From Streptomyces sp. NBC_01294 (GTDB taxonomy: Bacteria; Actinomycetota; Actinomycetes; Streptomycetales; Streptomycetaceae): a DNA stretch of 64,000 nt. Of this stretch, positions 34,358-43,321 are shown in pieces (position 1 is the stretch's first letter; each line of letters begins with the position of its first letter). Made by a program: the position numbers and the translations under genes. The DNA lies in NCBI RefSeq assembly GCF_035917235.1, contig NZ_CP108424.1, forward strand, positions 222,738 to 286,737. The letters are read 5' to 3'. Under the pieces are notes generated by a model. That model did not search any database. It was given only the letters and a program-made list of their open reading frames with translations, and was not told where the DNA came from.

Positions 34358-35374
34358 TCAGCTGCTCTTGGCGTGGGCGAGGGCGTCGGCGAGTTCGTCG
34401 TGGCTCATGCCGGATCGGCCGCGGATGCCGGCCTTGGTGGCCTTCTCGTACAGCTCCGCCTTCGTCAGCGACTCCAGCGACCGGGAACGGGAGGTTCCCG
34501 GAGAGCTGGTGGTGCGCTTCTTCGCGGCGCCCGACCCCTTCCCGGCGCTCTTCGCGCGGGTGGTGGAGGTGCTGGCCTTCTCGCCGGTGTCCTTGGGGCT
34601 GCGGGCGCGTTCGACGGACGCGCGCAGGGCCTCCATGAGGTCCACGGCGCCGGTGGCCTTCGGCGCGGGTTCGGCCTTCTCGACCGTCTCGCCGGCCTGC
34701 TTGGCCTCGATGAGGGCGGCGACCTTCTCTTGGTAGACGTCGTCGTATTCCTTTGGCTGCCAGTCGATGGCGAGGGCGTCGATCAGCTGGTGGGCCATTT
34801 TCAGCTCCCCCGCGCTCGCCTTGCCGGTCTTGGGCAGGTCGGGGATTTCCTGGTGGGGGTCGCGGATCTCGTCCGACCAGTGCAGTGTGTGCACGGCCAG
34901 CAGTCCCTTCTCCGCCTTCAGAGCGAGGAGGCACTCGCGGCCGCGCATCACGAAGGTCGCGATCCCGGCCCGGCTGGACTCCTCCAGCGCCTGCTCCAGC
35001 AGGCCGTAGACCTTGCTGTACTCCTTGCCCTTCGGCCCCAGGTAGTACGTCTTGTCGAAGAAGATCGGATCTACGGTGTCCAGGTCCACGAACCCGCTGA
35101 TCTCGATCGTTTTCGACCGCCCCGGAGCGATCTCCTCGAGCTCCTCCGGCTCGACGAGCACGTACTCCTCGCCGGTGTCGTAGCCCTTGACGATCTCCTC
35201 CAGCTCCACCTCCTTGCCGGTGCGCTCGTTCACCCGCCGGTTGCGGATCCGGTCGGAAGTGCCGCGCTGCAGCTGGTGGAAGTGGATCGTGTGGCTGTCG
35301 GTCGCGGTGTACAGCGCGACCGGTATCGAGACGAGTCCGAAGGAGAGGACCCCGGTCCAGACGGGTCTGGCCAT
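34358..35374 (-). CDS. ku: Ku homologue of bacterial NHEJ
   Basis: 338 residues: MARPVWTGVLSFGLVSIPVA start, RIRNRRVNERTGKEVELEEI, SGFVDLDTVDPIFFDKTYYL, RECLLALKAEKGLLAVHTLH, typical of Ku (about 260 core residues). The C-terminal tail is Lys/Ser/Ala-rich and ends with a SAP-like motif (LTKAELYEKATKAGIRGRSG) that may bind DNA. Ku rings load on double-strand ends and recruit LigD. It reads as intact, in contrast to the DNA ligase fragments at 32.5 and 47.9 kb, so a ligase elsewhere would be needed. Useful at broken linear ends. Confidence 0.93.
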   Translation of the reverse strand: MARPVWTGVLSFGLVSIPVALYTATDSHTIHFHQLQRGTSDRIRNRRVNERTGKEVELEEIVKGYDTGEEYVLVEPEELEEIAPGRSKTIEISGFVDLDTVDPIFFDKTYYLGPKGKEYSKVYGLLEQALEESSRAGIATFVMRGRECLLALKAEKGLLAVHTLHWSDEIRDPHQEIPDLPKTGKASAGELKMAHQLIDALAIDWQPKEYDDVYQEKVAALIEAKQAGETVEKAEPAPKATGAVDLMEALRASVERARSPKDTGEKASTSTTRAKSAGKGSGAAKKRTTSSPGTSRSRSLESLTKAELYEKATKAGIRGRSGMSHDELADALAHAKSS

Positions 35375-35604
35375 CGTTGATCACCACCCTTGACCTGTGG
35401 TGCCGTCCTGCCGGGGCGTCTTGCCTGCGCAGGGCCTGATCACCCCTGCCGGGACAGGGCCGCGGCGCGGGTAGTCCCAGCAGACCGCGGGGGCCGCTGG
35501 CCGCAGGGTGCAGTGGCGTTTCGCCGGTGAACTGGTGTGCGCGGGCGGGTGAACCGAGTCGGGGTGGCCTGTTGGTGACGGTGCGGGGCCGGTACAACCG
35601 GTCC

Positions 35605-36227
35605 ATGATGATCATGAAGCGGTCCGCTGTCGCGGCCGCCGCCTTCGCCCTGACTCTGTCTCTGCCCACGGCCGCGCACGCGGCCGCACCACCCGCCACC
35701 CCGGCTCCGGTCGCGGCCGTCGTGCCGCAGGTGTTGCCGATCGGGGTCGCGGTGTCCGCGTTGCCCGTCGCGGTGGAGGACCGGACCGGCTACCAGCGGA
35801 CCTCGTTCAAGCACTGGAATGCCGGTGATGTTCCGGCCGACGGCTGCAACACCCGCCAGGAGGTCCTCCTGGCGGAGGCGGTCGACTACCCGGAGATCGG
35901 TCCGGGCTGCGCGCTGACGGGGGGTATGTGGGTCTCGTACTACGACGAGGTCTCCGTGACCGACGCGGCGGGAGGGCGTACGCGAACGACCAGGGCCAGC
36001 CGGCCTCTCTGGTGGCGGTGACAGCCCGCTCGAACAGGAGCAAGGCCGACCAGGACCCGGCGCAGTGGCTGCCGCCAGCCCCGGACGCGCTGTGCCGGTA
36101 CGGCTCCGAATGGACCGCGACGAAGCTCTGCTGGGGCCTCGCGGTCGACGAGGCGGAGCGGGACCGGCTGCTGGACATCGCTGCCGGTTGTGGCGGCACC
36201 GACGTGGAGTTCACCCCCGCCCCGTAG
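35605..36227 (+). pseudogene. Secreted DUF1524-type HNH nuclease with deleted active site (copy C)
   Basis: Begins with a good signal peptide (MMIMKRSAVAAAAFALTLSL, PTAAHA), then RTGYQRTSFKHWNAGDVPAD, QEVLLAEAVDYPEIGPGCAL and GGMWVSYYDEVSVTDAAG. It then jumps, with a frame change near 35973, to YANDQGQPASLVAVTARSNR and on to DVEFTPAP. The segment between these two parts, which should hold the DHMVPLAEAWDS core, is deleted. Together with the 11.78-kb piece all parts of the gene are present in the window, in different places. Confidence 0.8.
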
Positions 36228-36233
36228 GCGCTC

Positions 36234-36473
36234 TCAGCCCGCCGGCCCCGCCACCTGCGGGGGTGAGGCGTCGGCTGTGTTGTCGAAGAGGACCAGGAGC
36301 CACTCATCGCCTCGGGTCTCCACGGTCAGGCCGGCTGTGCGGAGTGCTGCGGCCATGGCGAGGCCGAAGGCGTGCCGGAGCCCGGGCAGATCATGGGGCG
36401 AGGGCCGGCGGCCGCGGCGAGGGCCGCGCCGCCGGGGAGGCGGGCTGACTTCGTCGGGCAGCCAGCCGACCAT
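36234..36473 (-). CDS. Small hypothetical protein
   Basis: 79 residues: MVGWLPDEVSPPPRRRGPRR, then HDLPGLRHAFGLAMAAALRT and AGLTVETRGDEWLLVLFDN. ATG 36473 has GGAG at close spacing. A small alpha/beta protein with unknown role. A plus-strand frame from about 36486 to 36810 (HGVVAWLLAHGKIAVPMEAP) overlaps upstream and may be another small gene. Confidence 0.5.
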   Translation of the reverse strand: MVGWLPDEVSPPPRRRGPRRGRRPSPHDLPGLRHAFGLAMAAALRTAGLTVETRGDEWLLVLFDNTADASPPQVAGPAG

Positions 36474-36485
36474 GACTCCGCGGGC

Positions 36486-36820
36486 GTGCCGGATCAGGTG
36501 CACGGAGTCGTCGCCTGGCTCCTGGCCCACGGCAAGATCGCCGTCCCCATGGAAGCACCGTCCGCCGCCCTGGTCGTCGCCGTCGCCGGGGGCGGGACGC
36601 GCCGGTTCCGACTGGACGACCCGCACCTGCTCCTGGCCGACGACGCCGCAGACGAGGACCGCCTCTCCGGCTGGTCAACCAACGAAGACGCCGACACCCT
36701 CGCCGCCCTGTCCGCAGGCACCTTCGGACTGACCGTCAAGCACCTGGCCACGCCCGGGACGCCGCCCCTGGCCGTCCTCGGAGAGGCACGCGTGATCGAC
36801 CGGTTCCGGTCGGGATCGGG
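36486..36820 (+). CDS. Possible hypothetical protein, 3-prime end unclear
   Basis: From GTG 36486: HGVVAWLLAHGKIAVPMEAP, LVVAVAGGGTRRFRLDDPHL, EDADTLAALSAGTFGLTVKH. This reads like a small protein, but no stop is met before a nine-base tandem repeat; the frame then runs on as a shadow of the next gene, so the true end is lost or shifted. Confidence 0.35.
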
Positions 36821-36840
36821 AGGCCTGCGCCTGACGCCGG

Positions 36841-36881
36841 CCTGGCCGGCCTGGCCGGCCTGGCCGGCCTGGCCGGCCTGG
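36841..36881. repeat. Nine-base tandem repeat
   Basis: Four and a half copies of CCTGGCCGG in line. In the plus-strand frame it would read as repeated Pro-Ala-Trp. A likely site of slippage. Confidence 0.85.
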
Positions 36882-37023
36882 CTGCGCGGCACCGCCGCGT
36901 CAGCGCCGGCGTCTCCGGCGGGTCGGCGCGCAACCATGCCGTTGGGCCAGGGCCGGGACCGGCGCTTCGCGAAGGCCGGACCGGTGCGTGGGTCCGGCTG
37001 CGTTCCGTGGATACTGGCGGCCG

Positions 37024-37764
37024 ATGGCTTCCGACCGCGCGACGCGCCTTCGCCGACTCGCCCGTACGCTCAGCGAACGGTTCGGCCTCGACCTCCACCG
37101 GCACGGTGCGGTCGAGGCCGAGTGGTCCGGCTCCGCACGCGCGTGGACGTTCGCGTGGACCGACGGGCCGACGGTCGCGCAGGTGCGGGCAGCCTGCCGG
37201 GAGGCCGAGCCGGCGGCGGGCGAGGGCCTTCGGTACGCGCGAAAGCTCTCGCAGGACGCCGTCGCACTCGGTGCCGTCCGCCTGACGATCTGCCCCACTA
37301 CCGGCACGAGCCGTCGCCCCCTCCTCCGTCCGGCCGACATCGAGGCGCTGCTGAGGGACGAGCCGTTCCCGATGCCGCGCACGGACCGGGAACGCGCGCT
37401 CGTGTACGCCGTGGTCTACGAGATCCACGACGCGCACCACCGCAACCAGGCCCGAGCAGAGGACATCTGCGGGCTCATCAACCAGTACGGCTTGGCGATG
37501 CTCCTGCGCCGGTGCGGAGCCGAGCTGTCCTCCGTCGAGATCCTGACCGCCCACTACGCGGCCACGCACGCCCACCCCGCATGGCGCTACCAGCTGGCCC
37601 CCATGGACGCCGCCGTACTGTTCCGGGCGGTCCGGGAAGACCCACGGGCGTCGGCGGAGCTCATCACTGCCGCTCTTGCCCTCCTGCCAGGGCTGCCTGC
37701 CGAGTTCGCCGCAGCCGAGGACGAACTCCGGGCCCGTCTTGAGCACGCCGCGCCGACGGCGTAG
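37024..37764 (+). CDS. Hypothetical protein, 246 residues
   Basis: Soluble protein: MASDRATRLRRLARTLSERF, AWTFAWTDGPTVAQVRAACR, LGAVRLTICPTTGTSRRPLL, then YEIHDAHHRNQARAEDICGL and a helical C-terminus with EDELRARLEHAAPTA. The middle could be a small domain of unknown fold. Start at ATG 37024; the frame is open 12 codons upstream. Not in an operon. Confidence 0.6.
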   Translation: MASDRATRLRRLARTLSERFGLDLHRHGAVEAEWSGSARAWTFAWTDGPTVAQVRAACREAEPAAGEGLRYARKLSQDAVALGAVRLTICPTTGTSRRPLLRPADIEALLRDEPFPMPRTDRERALVYAVVYEIHDAHHRNQARAEDICGLINQYGLAMLLRRCGAELSSVEILTAHYAATHAHPAWRYQLAPMDAAVLFRAVREDPRASAELITAALALLPGLPAEFAAAEDELRARLEHAAPTA

Positions 37765-37872
37765 TCAGGGGCAGGCAAGGGCTGTTCCCCGCCCGGCCGG
37801 GCGTCGGCCCCGGGCGGGGTTCGTCCCGGCGCTCGGCCCGCACTGTCACACCCCCGTCATACGCTGCCCGCC

Positions 37873-38268
37873 ATGAGCGTCTCCCTCTACTACAGCGCGC
37901 ACCGCACGACACCACTGACCGAGGCCGAGTCGGCCTCCATCGCGCACGTCGTCGCCGCACACATTGCGTCGTTTCCCTACAGCGACGAGGAAAGCCTGTA
38001 CGTGTACGACCGTGCGGCCGGGCCTCAGGAGATCGTCGCCGGGTCCACCAAAATGCCGCTCGATCCCGGTCGCCTGATGCCGGTGATCGCCCATGTGCTG
38101 GATTCCGTCACGGAGTTGCGCCGGGCCATGCCGGATGCCGACTGGCGTGTGCACATGGACGACCTCGACGTCCCGTGGGACGAGGCCGAGGGGTACGCCC
38201 TGCCCGGAATGCGCGACGCGGACCTGATCGCGGAGTTCGCCGCAGTCCCGGACGGGGCGGCGGGATGA
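37873..38268 (+). CDS. Hypothetical protein, first of a coupled pair
   Basis: 131 residues: MSVSLYYSAHRTTPLTEAES, YSDEESLYVYDRAAGPQEIV, HVLDSVTELRRAMPDADWRV and MDDLDVPWDEAEGYALPGMR. Its stop overlaps the ATG of the next gene (ATGA). The composition is soluble and acidic. A paired unit of two small cytosolic proteins of unknown function. Confidence 0.7.
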   Translation: MSVSLYYSAHRTTPLTEAESASIAHVVAAHIASFPYSDEESLYVYDRAAGPQEIVAGSTKMPLDPGRLMPVIAHVLDSVTELRRAMPDADWRVHMDDLDVPWDEAEGYALPGMRDADLIAEFAAVPDGAAG

Positions 38269-38561
38269 GCGAGGAGAGCGCGAAGAAGTCCGCAGACGCC
38301 TTGCCGCCCACGCCGGAGCAGCAGCGCCTCATCGAGTTCGGCGAGGCGCTGTACCGCCGAATCGCTCCGGACGCCGAAACCGGTCACGTGCTGCTGCCCG
38401 GGGACGGTGTGGTGGCTGTCGTGCACCGTGTGCGGGGTGGTGGCACGATCCTCGTGGCGGCTGATCGCTCGGTGCTCTTCTTCGGCTCGGCGCTCGACAT
38501 CAGTGCCGCCCTGATCGACTTCCGGGCCGGCCGGCGCACGCCTGTGGAGAAGTTCCAGTAG
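38265..38561 (+). CDS. Hypothetical protein, second of the pair
   Basis: 98 residues: MSEESAKKSADALPPTPEQQ, RLIEFGEALYRRIAPDAETG, DGVVAVVHRVRGGGTILVAA and RSVLFFGSALDISAALIDFR. Four-base overlap with the upstream gene. Unknown family. Confidence 0.7.
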   Translation: MSEESAKKSADALPPTPEQQRLIEFGEALYRRIAPDAETGHVLLPGDGVVAVVHRVRGGGTILVAADRSVLFFGSALDISAALIDFRAGRRTPVEKFQ

Positions 38562-38596
38562 CGGAAGACACAGCGCAGGGACGGCCCCGCTTCTGC

Positions 38597-39259
38597 TCAG
38601 GCCCGGTAGCCGATCGACGCGATGGTGTCACCGAGCTGCTCCAGCGTCACGGTGGGGTTCAAGGCGACGACCAGCTCCGACGTGAGAGGCCGCAGCTCGT
38701 ACACATCGATGACTGCGTCCAGGTCCACCGGAGTGCGGTAGTACCTCTGCGCCCATGCCTGGTACGTCTCGGGCGTCCCCTCGACCAGGCGGCGAAAGAG
38801 CCAGTCGGACCCGTCCGGGACCAAACGGCCGCCTTCGAAGTCGACCTCTCCCGTCCGCCACTGCCCGTCAGTGTTCTCCCGCCACAGGCAGACGGTGACG
38901 TGCGCAATGCCATCCAGATGGAAAGCAGGTTCCTCGACGCAGGACCGGAAGACCTCCGGGACGGTGTCGACCACGCCGGGCCACGGCGTCCCGTCGCCCG
39001 CGTACGGGCTCATTGGAGACTCGTGGTCGAACCCGCGGATGTACGCTCCGGCCGCCGAGAAGACGATGGAGTACGTATCTCCCCCGCCGTTGTCCATCGA
39101 GGCCAGTTCCTGCGTCGCGGACCAGTGGGCGTCGAACCGGTGGTGACGCAGGTACGGTGCGCCGGGCTGGAGGATCGCGTCCAGCATCGCCATCGACCGG
39201 CACAGGTTTCGCAGGGTGGCGATATCCGGTAGTCGGCGAGCGACATCGCGAGCGTTCAT
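38597..39259 (-). CDS. Hypothetical protein, 220 residues
   Basis: MNARDVARRLPDIATLRNLC start, then QPGAPYLRHHRFDAHWSATQ, MDNGGGDTYSIVFSAAGAYI, RGFDHESPMSPYAGDGTPWP, PAFHLDGIAHVTVCLWRENT and a C-terminal YELRPLTSELVVALNPTVTL. The pattern suggests a SUKH-neighbour or phage-type 'DUF' protein of accessory DNA, not named here. ATG 39259 was preferred to the 62-residue N-terminal extension, which looks non-coding. Confidence 0.65.
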   Translation of the reverse strand: MNARDVARRLPDIATLRNLCRSMAMLDAILQPGAPYLRHHRFDAHWSATQELASMDNGGGDTYSIVFSAAGAYIRGFDHESPMSPYAGDGTPWPGVVDTVPEVFRSCVEEPAFHLDGIAHVTVCLWRENTDGQWRTGEVDFEGGRLVPDGSDWLFRRLVEGTPETYQAWAQRYYRTPVDLDAVIDVYELRPLTSELVVALNPTVTLEQLGDTIASIGYRA

Positions 39260-39416
39260 CGAGCCATCCCACCACACGGCGATGGAAGGGCGGCCCGGAG
39301 CCCCAGTGCTCAGACAGCACCCGGCCGCCAGGATGACTGGGACCCTTCGCGGGTGGGGACCGTTGCCAGGGGGGTACGACCAGATGGGTCGCGGCCCGGC
39401 GGAAGGAGAACCAGCG

Positions 39417-39740
39417 GTGAACCCGCGACGATTCCTCGGCGGCACCGCGCTCGGCCTCGCGCTGAGCGGCGCGGGCTGGGCCGTCCACCACTACGGCGCC
39501 CGGTACGGCGGCCCCTTGGCCGGGCTGCGGCCCGGCCGCGTGGACGCTGCTGCTCGGCGCCGTGGCGGTCCTCATGATCACCTGCGTCCGCATGGCCCTC
39601 GGCCCGAGCCGGCCGTCCGGCCCCCCGGGTGCGCTTCCCGGGCCGTGGGTGCCGGAGTCCGACGAGGTCCGCTCATACGCCGTGAAGATCTCCAAGGACA
39701 CGGGCCCCAGAGCTGACCCGCATCAACTGGACGGGGGAGC
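39417..39740 (+). pseudogene. Small membrane protein, frame-shifted
   Basis: Starts VNPRRFLGGTALGLALSGAG with WAVHHYGARYGGPLA and after a shift continues CGPAAWTLLLGAVAVLMITC. The start resembles that of the next membrane gene (MTGRQRRTGAGVLAGTVLAA). A decayed duplicate is likely. Confidence 0.55.
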
Positions 39741-39747
39741 GGTGGTG

Positions 39748-40151
39748 ATGACGGGCAGGCAGCGCCGTACCGGCGCTGGCGTGCTGGCGGGGACGGTGCT
39801 GGCCGCATGCGGCTGGTGGGCCGACCAGTCCGGGTACGGGACCGCGGGCCTGTCCCTGAGCCTGCTGGCCGGGGCCGCGGTGCTGGCGGGTGCGTGGCGC
39901 TCGGGCGCCCTGCACCTCCCGCGTACCGCTCCACCCCCGCCGGGCCCGGCCCCGCGGCCCGGGGCTCGGAGCGGGCGAAGGCGGACCAGGAGCGGTCGCT
40001 GCGGCTCCTGAAGGCGATCGACGAGGCTGCCGACGATGGGACCGGGCTGCCGGGGAAGTTGCCGGAGTTCGAGTGGAGCGTCCTCCACGGGGTGGCCGGA
40101 GCCCCGGGCCGGGAGTACCCGCCGCCGGGTCACGGCTACCAGCGCGCGTGA
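39748..40151 (+). pseudogene. Membrane protein of the MTGRQRR type, frame-shifted
   Basis: MTGRQRRTGAGVLAGTVLAA, GLSLSLLAGAAVLAGAWRSG form two membrane helices; a shift near 39950 leads into SERAKADQERSLRLLKAIDE, GLPGKLPEFEWSVLHGVAGA and the stop. A third leader of this type is at 62.84 kb. Confidence 0.55.
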
Positions 40152-40204
40152 CCGGCCGCCGATCGAGGGGCGGCTTGTCGGCGGGGCCAGGCAGAATGCG
40201 GAGG

Positions 40205-40478
40205 ATGGACTTTCTGGCGGCCTTGCTGGCCGAGGGGTCGACTACCTTGCTGTCTGCCCTACAACCGACATCCCTATGGCGAGGGGCGCCTCGACTGTCA
40301 GGTCAAGGAGGGAGCCGGCACTCTCTGGCAGCTAGCTGTCCACCCCGCACCGCCGTCCTGCAGGATCGGCACGTTCCTTGTCGCGGCCGCGGAGATGCCG
40401 ATCAGGAAGGTCCAGCGGCTCAATGCCCGCATCGCGGACGAGGACGAAGCCCGCAGGGCCGTCGAGGCGATCATCTAA
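40205..40478 (+). pseudogene. Frame-shifted small gene, family unknown
   Basis: ATG 40205 gives MDFLAALLAEGSTTLL; a +1 change near 40255 gives RHPYGEGRLDCQVKEGAGTL, LAVHPAPPSCRIGTFLVAAA and EMPIRKVQRLNARIADEDEA to a stop. The late part reads as real protein. Confidence 0.45.
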
Positions 40479-40480
40479 CA

Positions 40481-41020
40481 TCAGGGCCGCAGTGGCTTGA
40501 TCATGGATCGGTACACGGGTGCCCCATCCCAAGGCCGGGTAAGGCCGATGAGCGTGTATCCGAGGCGCTCGTACCAGGCGGCGGCCGGCGCTTCGGGGCG
40601 GACGGTGAGGGTGACCCGCTCGGCGGTGACTCCGTCGAGCAGAGCGGTGTGCAGGGCCCGGCCGACGCCGTGGCCGCGCCGGTCGGCGAGCACGGCGAGT
40701 TCCATCACGCCGAAGGTGCGGTGTCCGTCCTCGCGGGTGAACTCCTCGGGCAGGTCGGTGTCCTGGAATCCGGACCACCATCCGGTGGTGGACGCGAGGG
40801 GGAGGCCGTAGGCGAACCCGGCGAGCTTACCGGCGTCGCGGGCCAGGACCAGCCGGAAGCCGGGCGTCTTGTGCTCGCGCTGGTAGCGCTCCAGGAACTC
40901 GGCGACGTCACGCGGTCCCTCCAAGTATGGGGGCTCGGCGAACACGGCTTCATAGACGGGGGCAAGGTCGTCCAGCTCCCGCCCGGCGGCGACAGGGTCG
41001 GTGACGGTGGTGTATTTCAC
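40481..41020 (-). CDS. GNAT-family N-acetyltransferase
   Basis: 179 residues: TDPVAAGRELDDLAPVYEAV, GFRLVLARDAGKLAGFAYGL, MELAVLADRRGHGVGRALHT (the R/Q-x-x-G-x-G/A acetyl-CoA motif as RRGHGVG) and PAAAWYERLGYTLIGLTRPW. It follows the HTH/TPR regulator nine bases downstream of its stop, in one operon. The substrate is unknown; it could be a modifier of the products of the divergent cassette. Confidence 0.85.
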   Translation of the reverse strand: MKYTTVTDPVAAGRELDDLAPVYEAVFAEPPYLEGPRDVAEFLERYQREHKTPGFRLVLARDAGKLAGFAYGLPLASTTGWWSGFQDTDLPEEFTREDGHRTFGVMELAVLADRRGHGVGRALHTALLDGVTAERVTLTVRPEAPAAAWYERLGYTLIGLTRPWDGAPVYRSMIKPLRP

Positions 41021-41029
41021 GGGGGCTCC

Positions 41030-42310
41030 TTATCGGGCGGGGCGGACACGGTCCAGCTCGCGGCGGGCCACGGCCAGCGATTCCCGCGCCCGTCCCGAGG
41101 ACACTTCGGTGAGCAGGGCCTCGCCCTGCTCGATGTGGTGTGCAGCCTCGTCGGCGTCTCCCGACCGGGCGAGCGCTCCGGCGAGTCCGGCCCGCTGCAA
41201 GGCCTCGTTGCGGGCGTAGGTGGCTTCCTGCCGTTCCAGGGAACGGCGCAGCCACGACACGGCAGCGCGGTGATGCCCGGCCGCGGTGAACAGCTCGGCC
41301 TGTGCCGAGGCGAGTTCGGCGGGGCCGTGGAACAGCGTCCAGTCCGGTGCCGGCCTGGACCCGCGGTCCTTCTCGTACAGGCGGGCCGCGTTGGCCAGCG
41401 TGGTGCGTGCCGACGCCGAGTCGCCGAACATGGCCAGCGCCCGTGCTTCCCGGGTGGCGAGGATGGACAGCAGCGACGGCGGCGCCCAAGGCGCGGCGAG
41501 TTCGGCGGCCTGCCGGGCGTGGTCCAGCGCGGGCCGGGGCTGTTTCTCCCGCAGCTCCAGCAGCGCCATGGACGCGAGCACCAGGACGCCGAGGGAGTCG
41601 TCACGCAGTTCGGCCGCCGTCTCGCGCGCCTGTACCCAGTACGAGCGGGCACGCGCGTGGTCGCCGGCATCGAACGCCAGCCACCCGACGTGTTCGGCAG
41701 TCTCGCCGGAGATGAGCCTCAGCTGGCGACCGATCGTCTCGGGATAGGACCCGGTATCGATCAGGCGCCGCACGCGGGAGAGGTGGGCGGCGGCGAGCGG
41801 GCCGACCGTGGCGCCGCCGAACCGGTCGTCGAGCCCGTACAGCGAGGCGAGGCCACGGCGCAGGTCGGTCACGGTGTCCGTGCCGATGAGGGGCGCGTCG
41901 TAGGCGGTGGCGGGCGCCGCTATTCCGGCCACGCCGAGGGCGATGCCGCCCGCGGCGGCCAGGATGGTGCGGCGGTCCTGCATCGGATCGGGCCTCTCGC
42001 GGAGTTCGGGGATCGGGTCCAGCACCGCCACGGGGGCCGTGACAGGGTTGCGGCGGTGCTCCGGAACCCGGAAGCCAGCCTGTTCCAGGGGCACGCCGAG
42101 CATCGCTTCTAAAACCCGTTGACGGCCCGGCTGCGGGCACGGCGGTGCCGGCGCTCGCCACCGGCGGATCTGCCGGTCGGTGACGTCCTCGCGTTCACCG
42201 ATCCGGGCCGCGACAGCCGCGTACACGCGGATGAACTGCTGGGGGCTACGCCACCCGAAACCGTCGACCAGGTCCGCGAACGCCCTTGGCTCCTCCGCCG
42301 GTTCGGACAT
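41030..42310 (-). CDS. HTH regulator with TPR repeats
   Basis: 426 residues. N-terminal helix-turn-helix-like part (FIRVYAAVAARIGEREDVTD, RQIRRWRAPAPPCPQPGRQR), a hydrophobic short segment (ILAAAGGIALGVAGIAAPA), and tetratricopeptide-like helices over about 180-420 (GETAEHVGWLAFDAGDHARA, ALDHARQAAELAAP, ALARSGDADEAAHHIEQGEA). This layout is common in regulators of Streptomyces peptide and antibiotic loci. It is divergent from the 42540-44770 cassette. ATG 42310 follows GAGGGGG. It may respond to a peptide. Confidence 0.78.
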   Translation of the reverse strand: MSEPAEEPRAFADLVDGFGWRSPQQFIRVYAAVAARIGEREDVTDRQIRRWRAPAPPCPQPGRQRVLEAMLGVPLEQAGFRVPEHRRNPVTAPVAVLDPIPELRERPDPMQDRRTILAAAGGIALGVAGIAAPATAYDAPLIGTDTVTDLRRGLASLYGLDDRFGGATVGPLAAAHLSRVRRLIDTGSYPETIGRQLRLISGETAEHVGWLAFDAGDHARARSYWVQARETAAELRDDSLGVLVLASMALLELREKQPRPALDHARQAAELAAPWAPPSLLSILATREARALAMFGDSASARTTLANAARLYEKDRGSRPAPDWTLFHGPAELASAQAELFTAAGHHRAAVSWLRRSLERQEATYARNEALQRAGLAGALARSGDADEAAHHIEQGEALLTEVSSGRARESLAVARRELDRVRPAR

Positions 42311-42539
42311 GACGCCCCCTCGCATTCCGTGGTGTGACCTCTCCTCGCACGGTAGAGCCACCCGGCCCGGACTTTCAGGCGCACCGGGGGAGAAAAGTCC
42401 GCCTGAAAGTCCGGCACAGCCCACGCCCCACCTTGCCTGTCACCGGTTGACTACGCACAGCACATCCCCCCGAGGGTGCGTCCTGGCCTAGCAACGGGGC
42501 GCACTCCCACCCCAAGCCGACAGGCAGGAGGCAACGGAC

Positions 42540-42800
42540 GTGATCAGGAACGACACGAACGTGTGGGTGCGGGAGGACGGCGACCACCACCTGTTGGGGC
42601 GGGAGGTCATCCACCCCGCAACGGAGCGCACCGGCACCGTCGGCACTGTGTTCATCCGTACCTCCAAGGTCACCGGCAAGCCGGTCGGCCGGACCGCGCA
42701 CATGCGTCCCATGGATGGCTCGGGGCGGGAGTGGACGGCCGACCCCCGTGAGCTGGAACCCTTGCGCCTGCTCGCTCCGGACGTGGCGGGCGCCCGGTGA
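42540..42800 (+). CDS. Hypothetical protein, first gene of the peptide/methyltransferase cassette
   Basis: 86 residues from GTG 42540 (AGGAGG nine bases upstream): RNDTNVWVREDGDHHLLGRE, VIHPATERTGTVGTVFIRTS, KVTGKPVGRTAHMRPMDGSG. The composition is polar with no membrane segment. Its end overlaps the next gene (GTGA). Confidence 0.7.
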   Translation: MIRNDTNVWVREDGDHHLLGREVIHPATERTGTVGTVFIRTSKVTGKPVGRTAHMRPMDGSGREWTADPRELEPLRLLAPDVAGAR

Positions 42801-43009
42801 GCGGGCCCCGGGCGTGGGTCGGCGACCAGGTCAAAGACGCCGCCGGACACGGCGCCATCGTCACGGACGTCCGCGAGAAGGGCCCGGGCCCTGTGCCGGT
42901 GTGGGTGCTGCGGCCCATCTACGGCGGCACCTTCCACCAGTGGGAAACAGATGCCCCGGACACCCTCATCGTGATCCGACGTCGTGCCGAGCGGATCGCC
43001 GACCCCTGA
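42797..43009 (+). CDS. Hypothetical protein, second gene of the cassette
   Basis: 70 residues: GPRAWVGDQVKDAAGHGAIV, TDVREKGPGPVPVWVLRPIY, GGTFHQWETDAPDTLIVIRR. Beta-rich, KOW-like in appearance. Co-translated with the upstream gene. Unknown role. Confidence 0.7.
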   Translation: MSGPRAWVGDQVKDAAGHGAIVTDVREKGPGPVPVWVLRPIYGGTFHQWETDAPDTLIVIRRRAERIADP

Positions 43010-43138
43010 GGCGGCCGCGCGGCGGGGCGGCTGCCGAGGCGGCCTTCCCCTGACGCTTCGGCACCCCGACCGTGGGGCGTACGACCCCGGCCGGCCACCA
43101 GGCCCGGCCGGTACCGCACGACCGAGAGGAGTACCGCC

Positions 43139-43318
43139 ATGGCCAACAACAGCGGGAACAGCGGGAGCGGGAGCGGGAGCGGTGGAGGGAGCGGCAGCGG
43201 AGGAGGAGGTGGCGGAGGGAGCCACGGCGGAGGGTCCGCGCCGATCTCCACCCCGCCCCCACCGCCGCCGTCCAATCCCGACACCAGCACGCCCTCCGGT
43301 GGCGGGAAGCACCGGTAA
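43139..43318 (+). CDS. Gly/Ser-rich 59-residue peptide, candidate RiPP precursor
   Basis: MANNSGNSGSGSGSGGGSGS, a Gly run, then SHGGGSAPISTPPPPPPSNP and DTSTPSGGGKHR. It contains a single aspartate (residue 48, in NPDTS) and no cysteine. A good ribosome-binding site (GAGAGGAGT) precedes ATG 43139, and its stop is three bases before the PIMT-like methyltransferase. Precursors modified by PIMT-like methyltransferases carry a key aspartate that becomes methylated or cyclised to aspartimide. Whether this one is processed is unknown; it could also be a simple linker-like protein. Confidence 0.6.
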   Translation: MANNSGNSGSGSGSGGGSGSGGGGGGGSHGGGSAPISTPPPPPPSNPDTSTPSGGGKHR

Positions 43319-43321
43319 CCC

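Noticed and set aside
33825..35699. 624-codon minus-strand frame over ku
   Set aside because: A shadow of Ku in another frame; the Ku frame has clear motifs throughout.
36820..37742. Long plus-strand frame through the hypothetical gene at 37.0-37.8 kb
   Set aside because: The later half is Pro/Arg-rich and opposite in character to the better frame 37024-37764.
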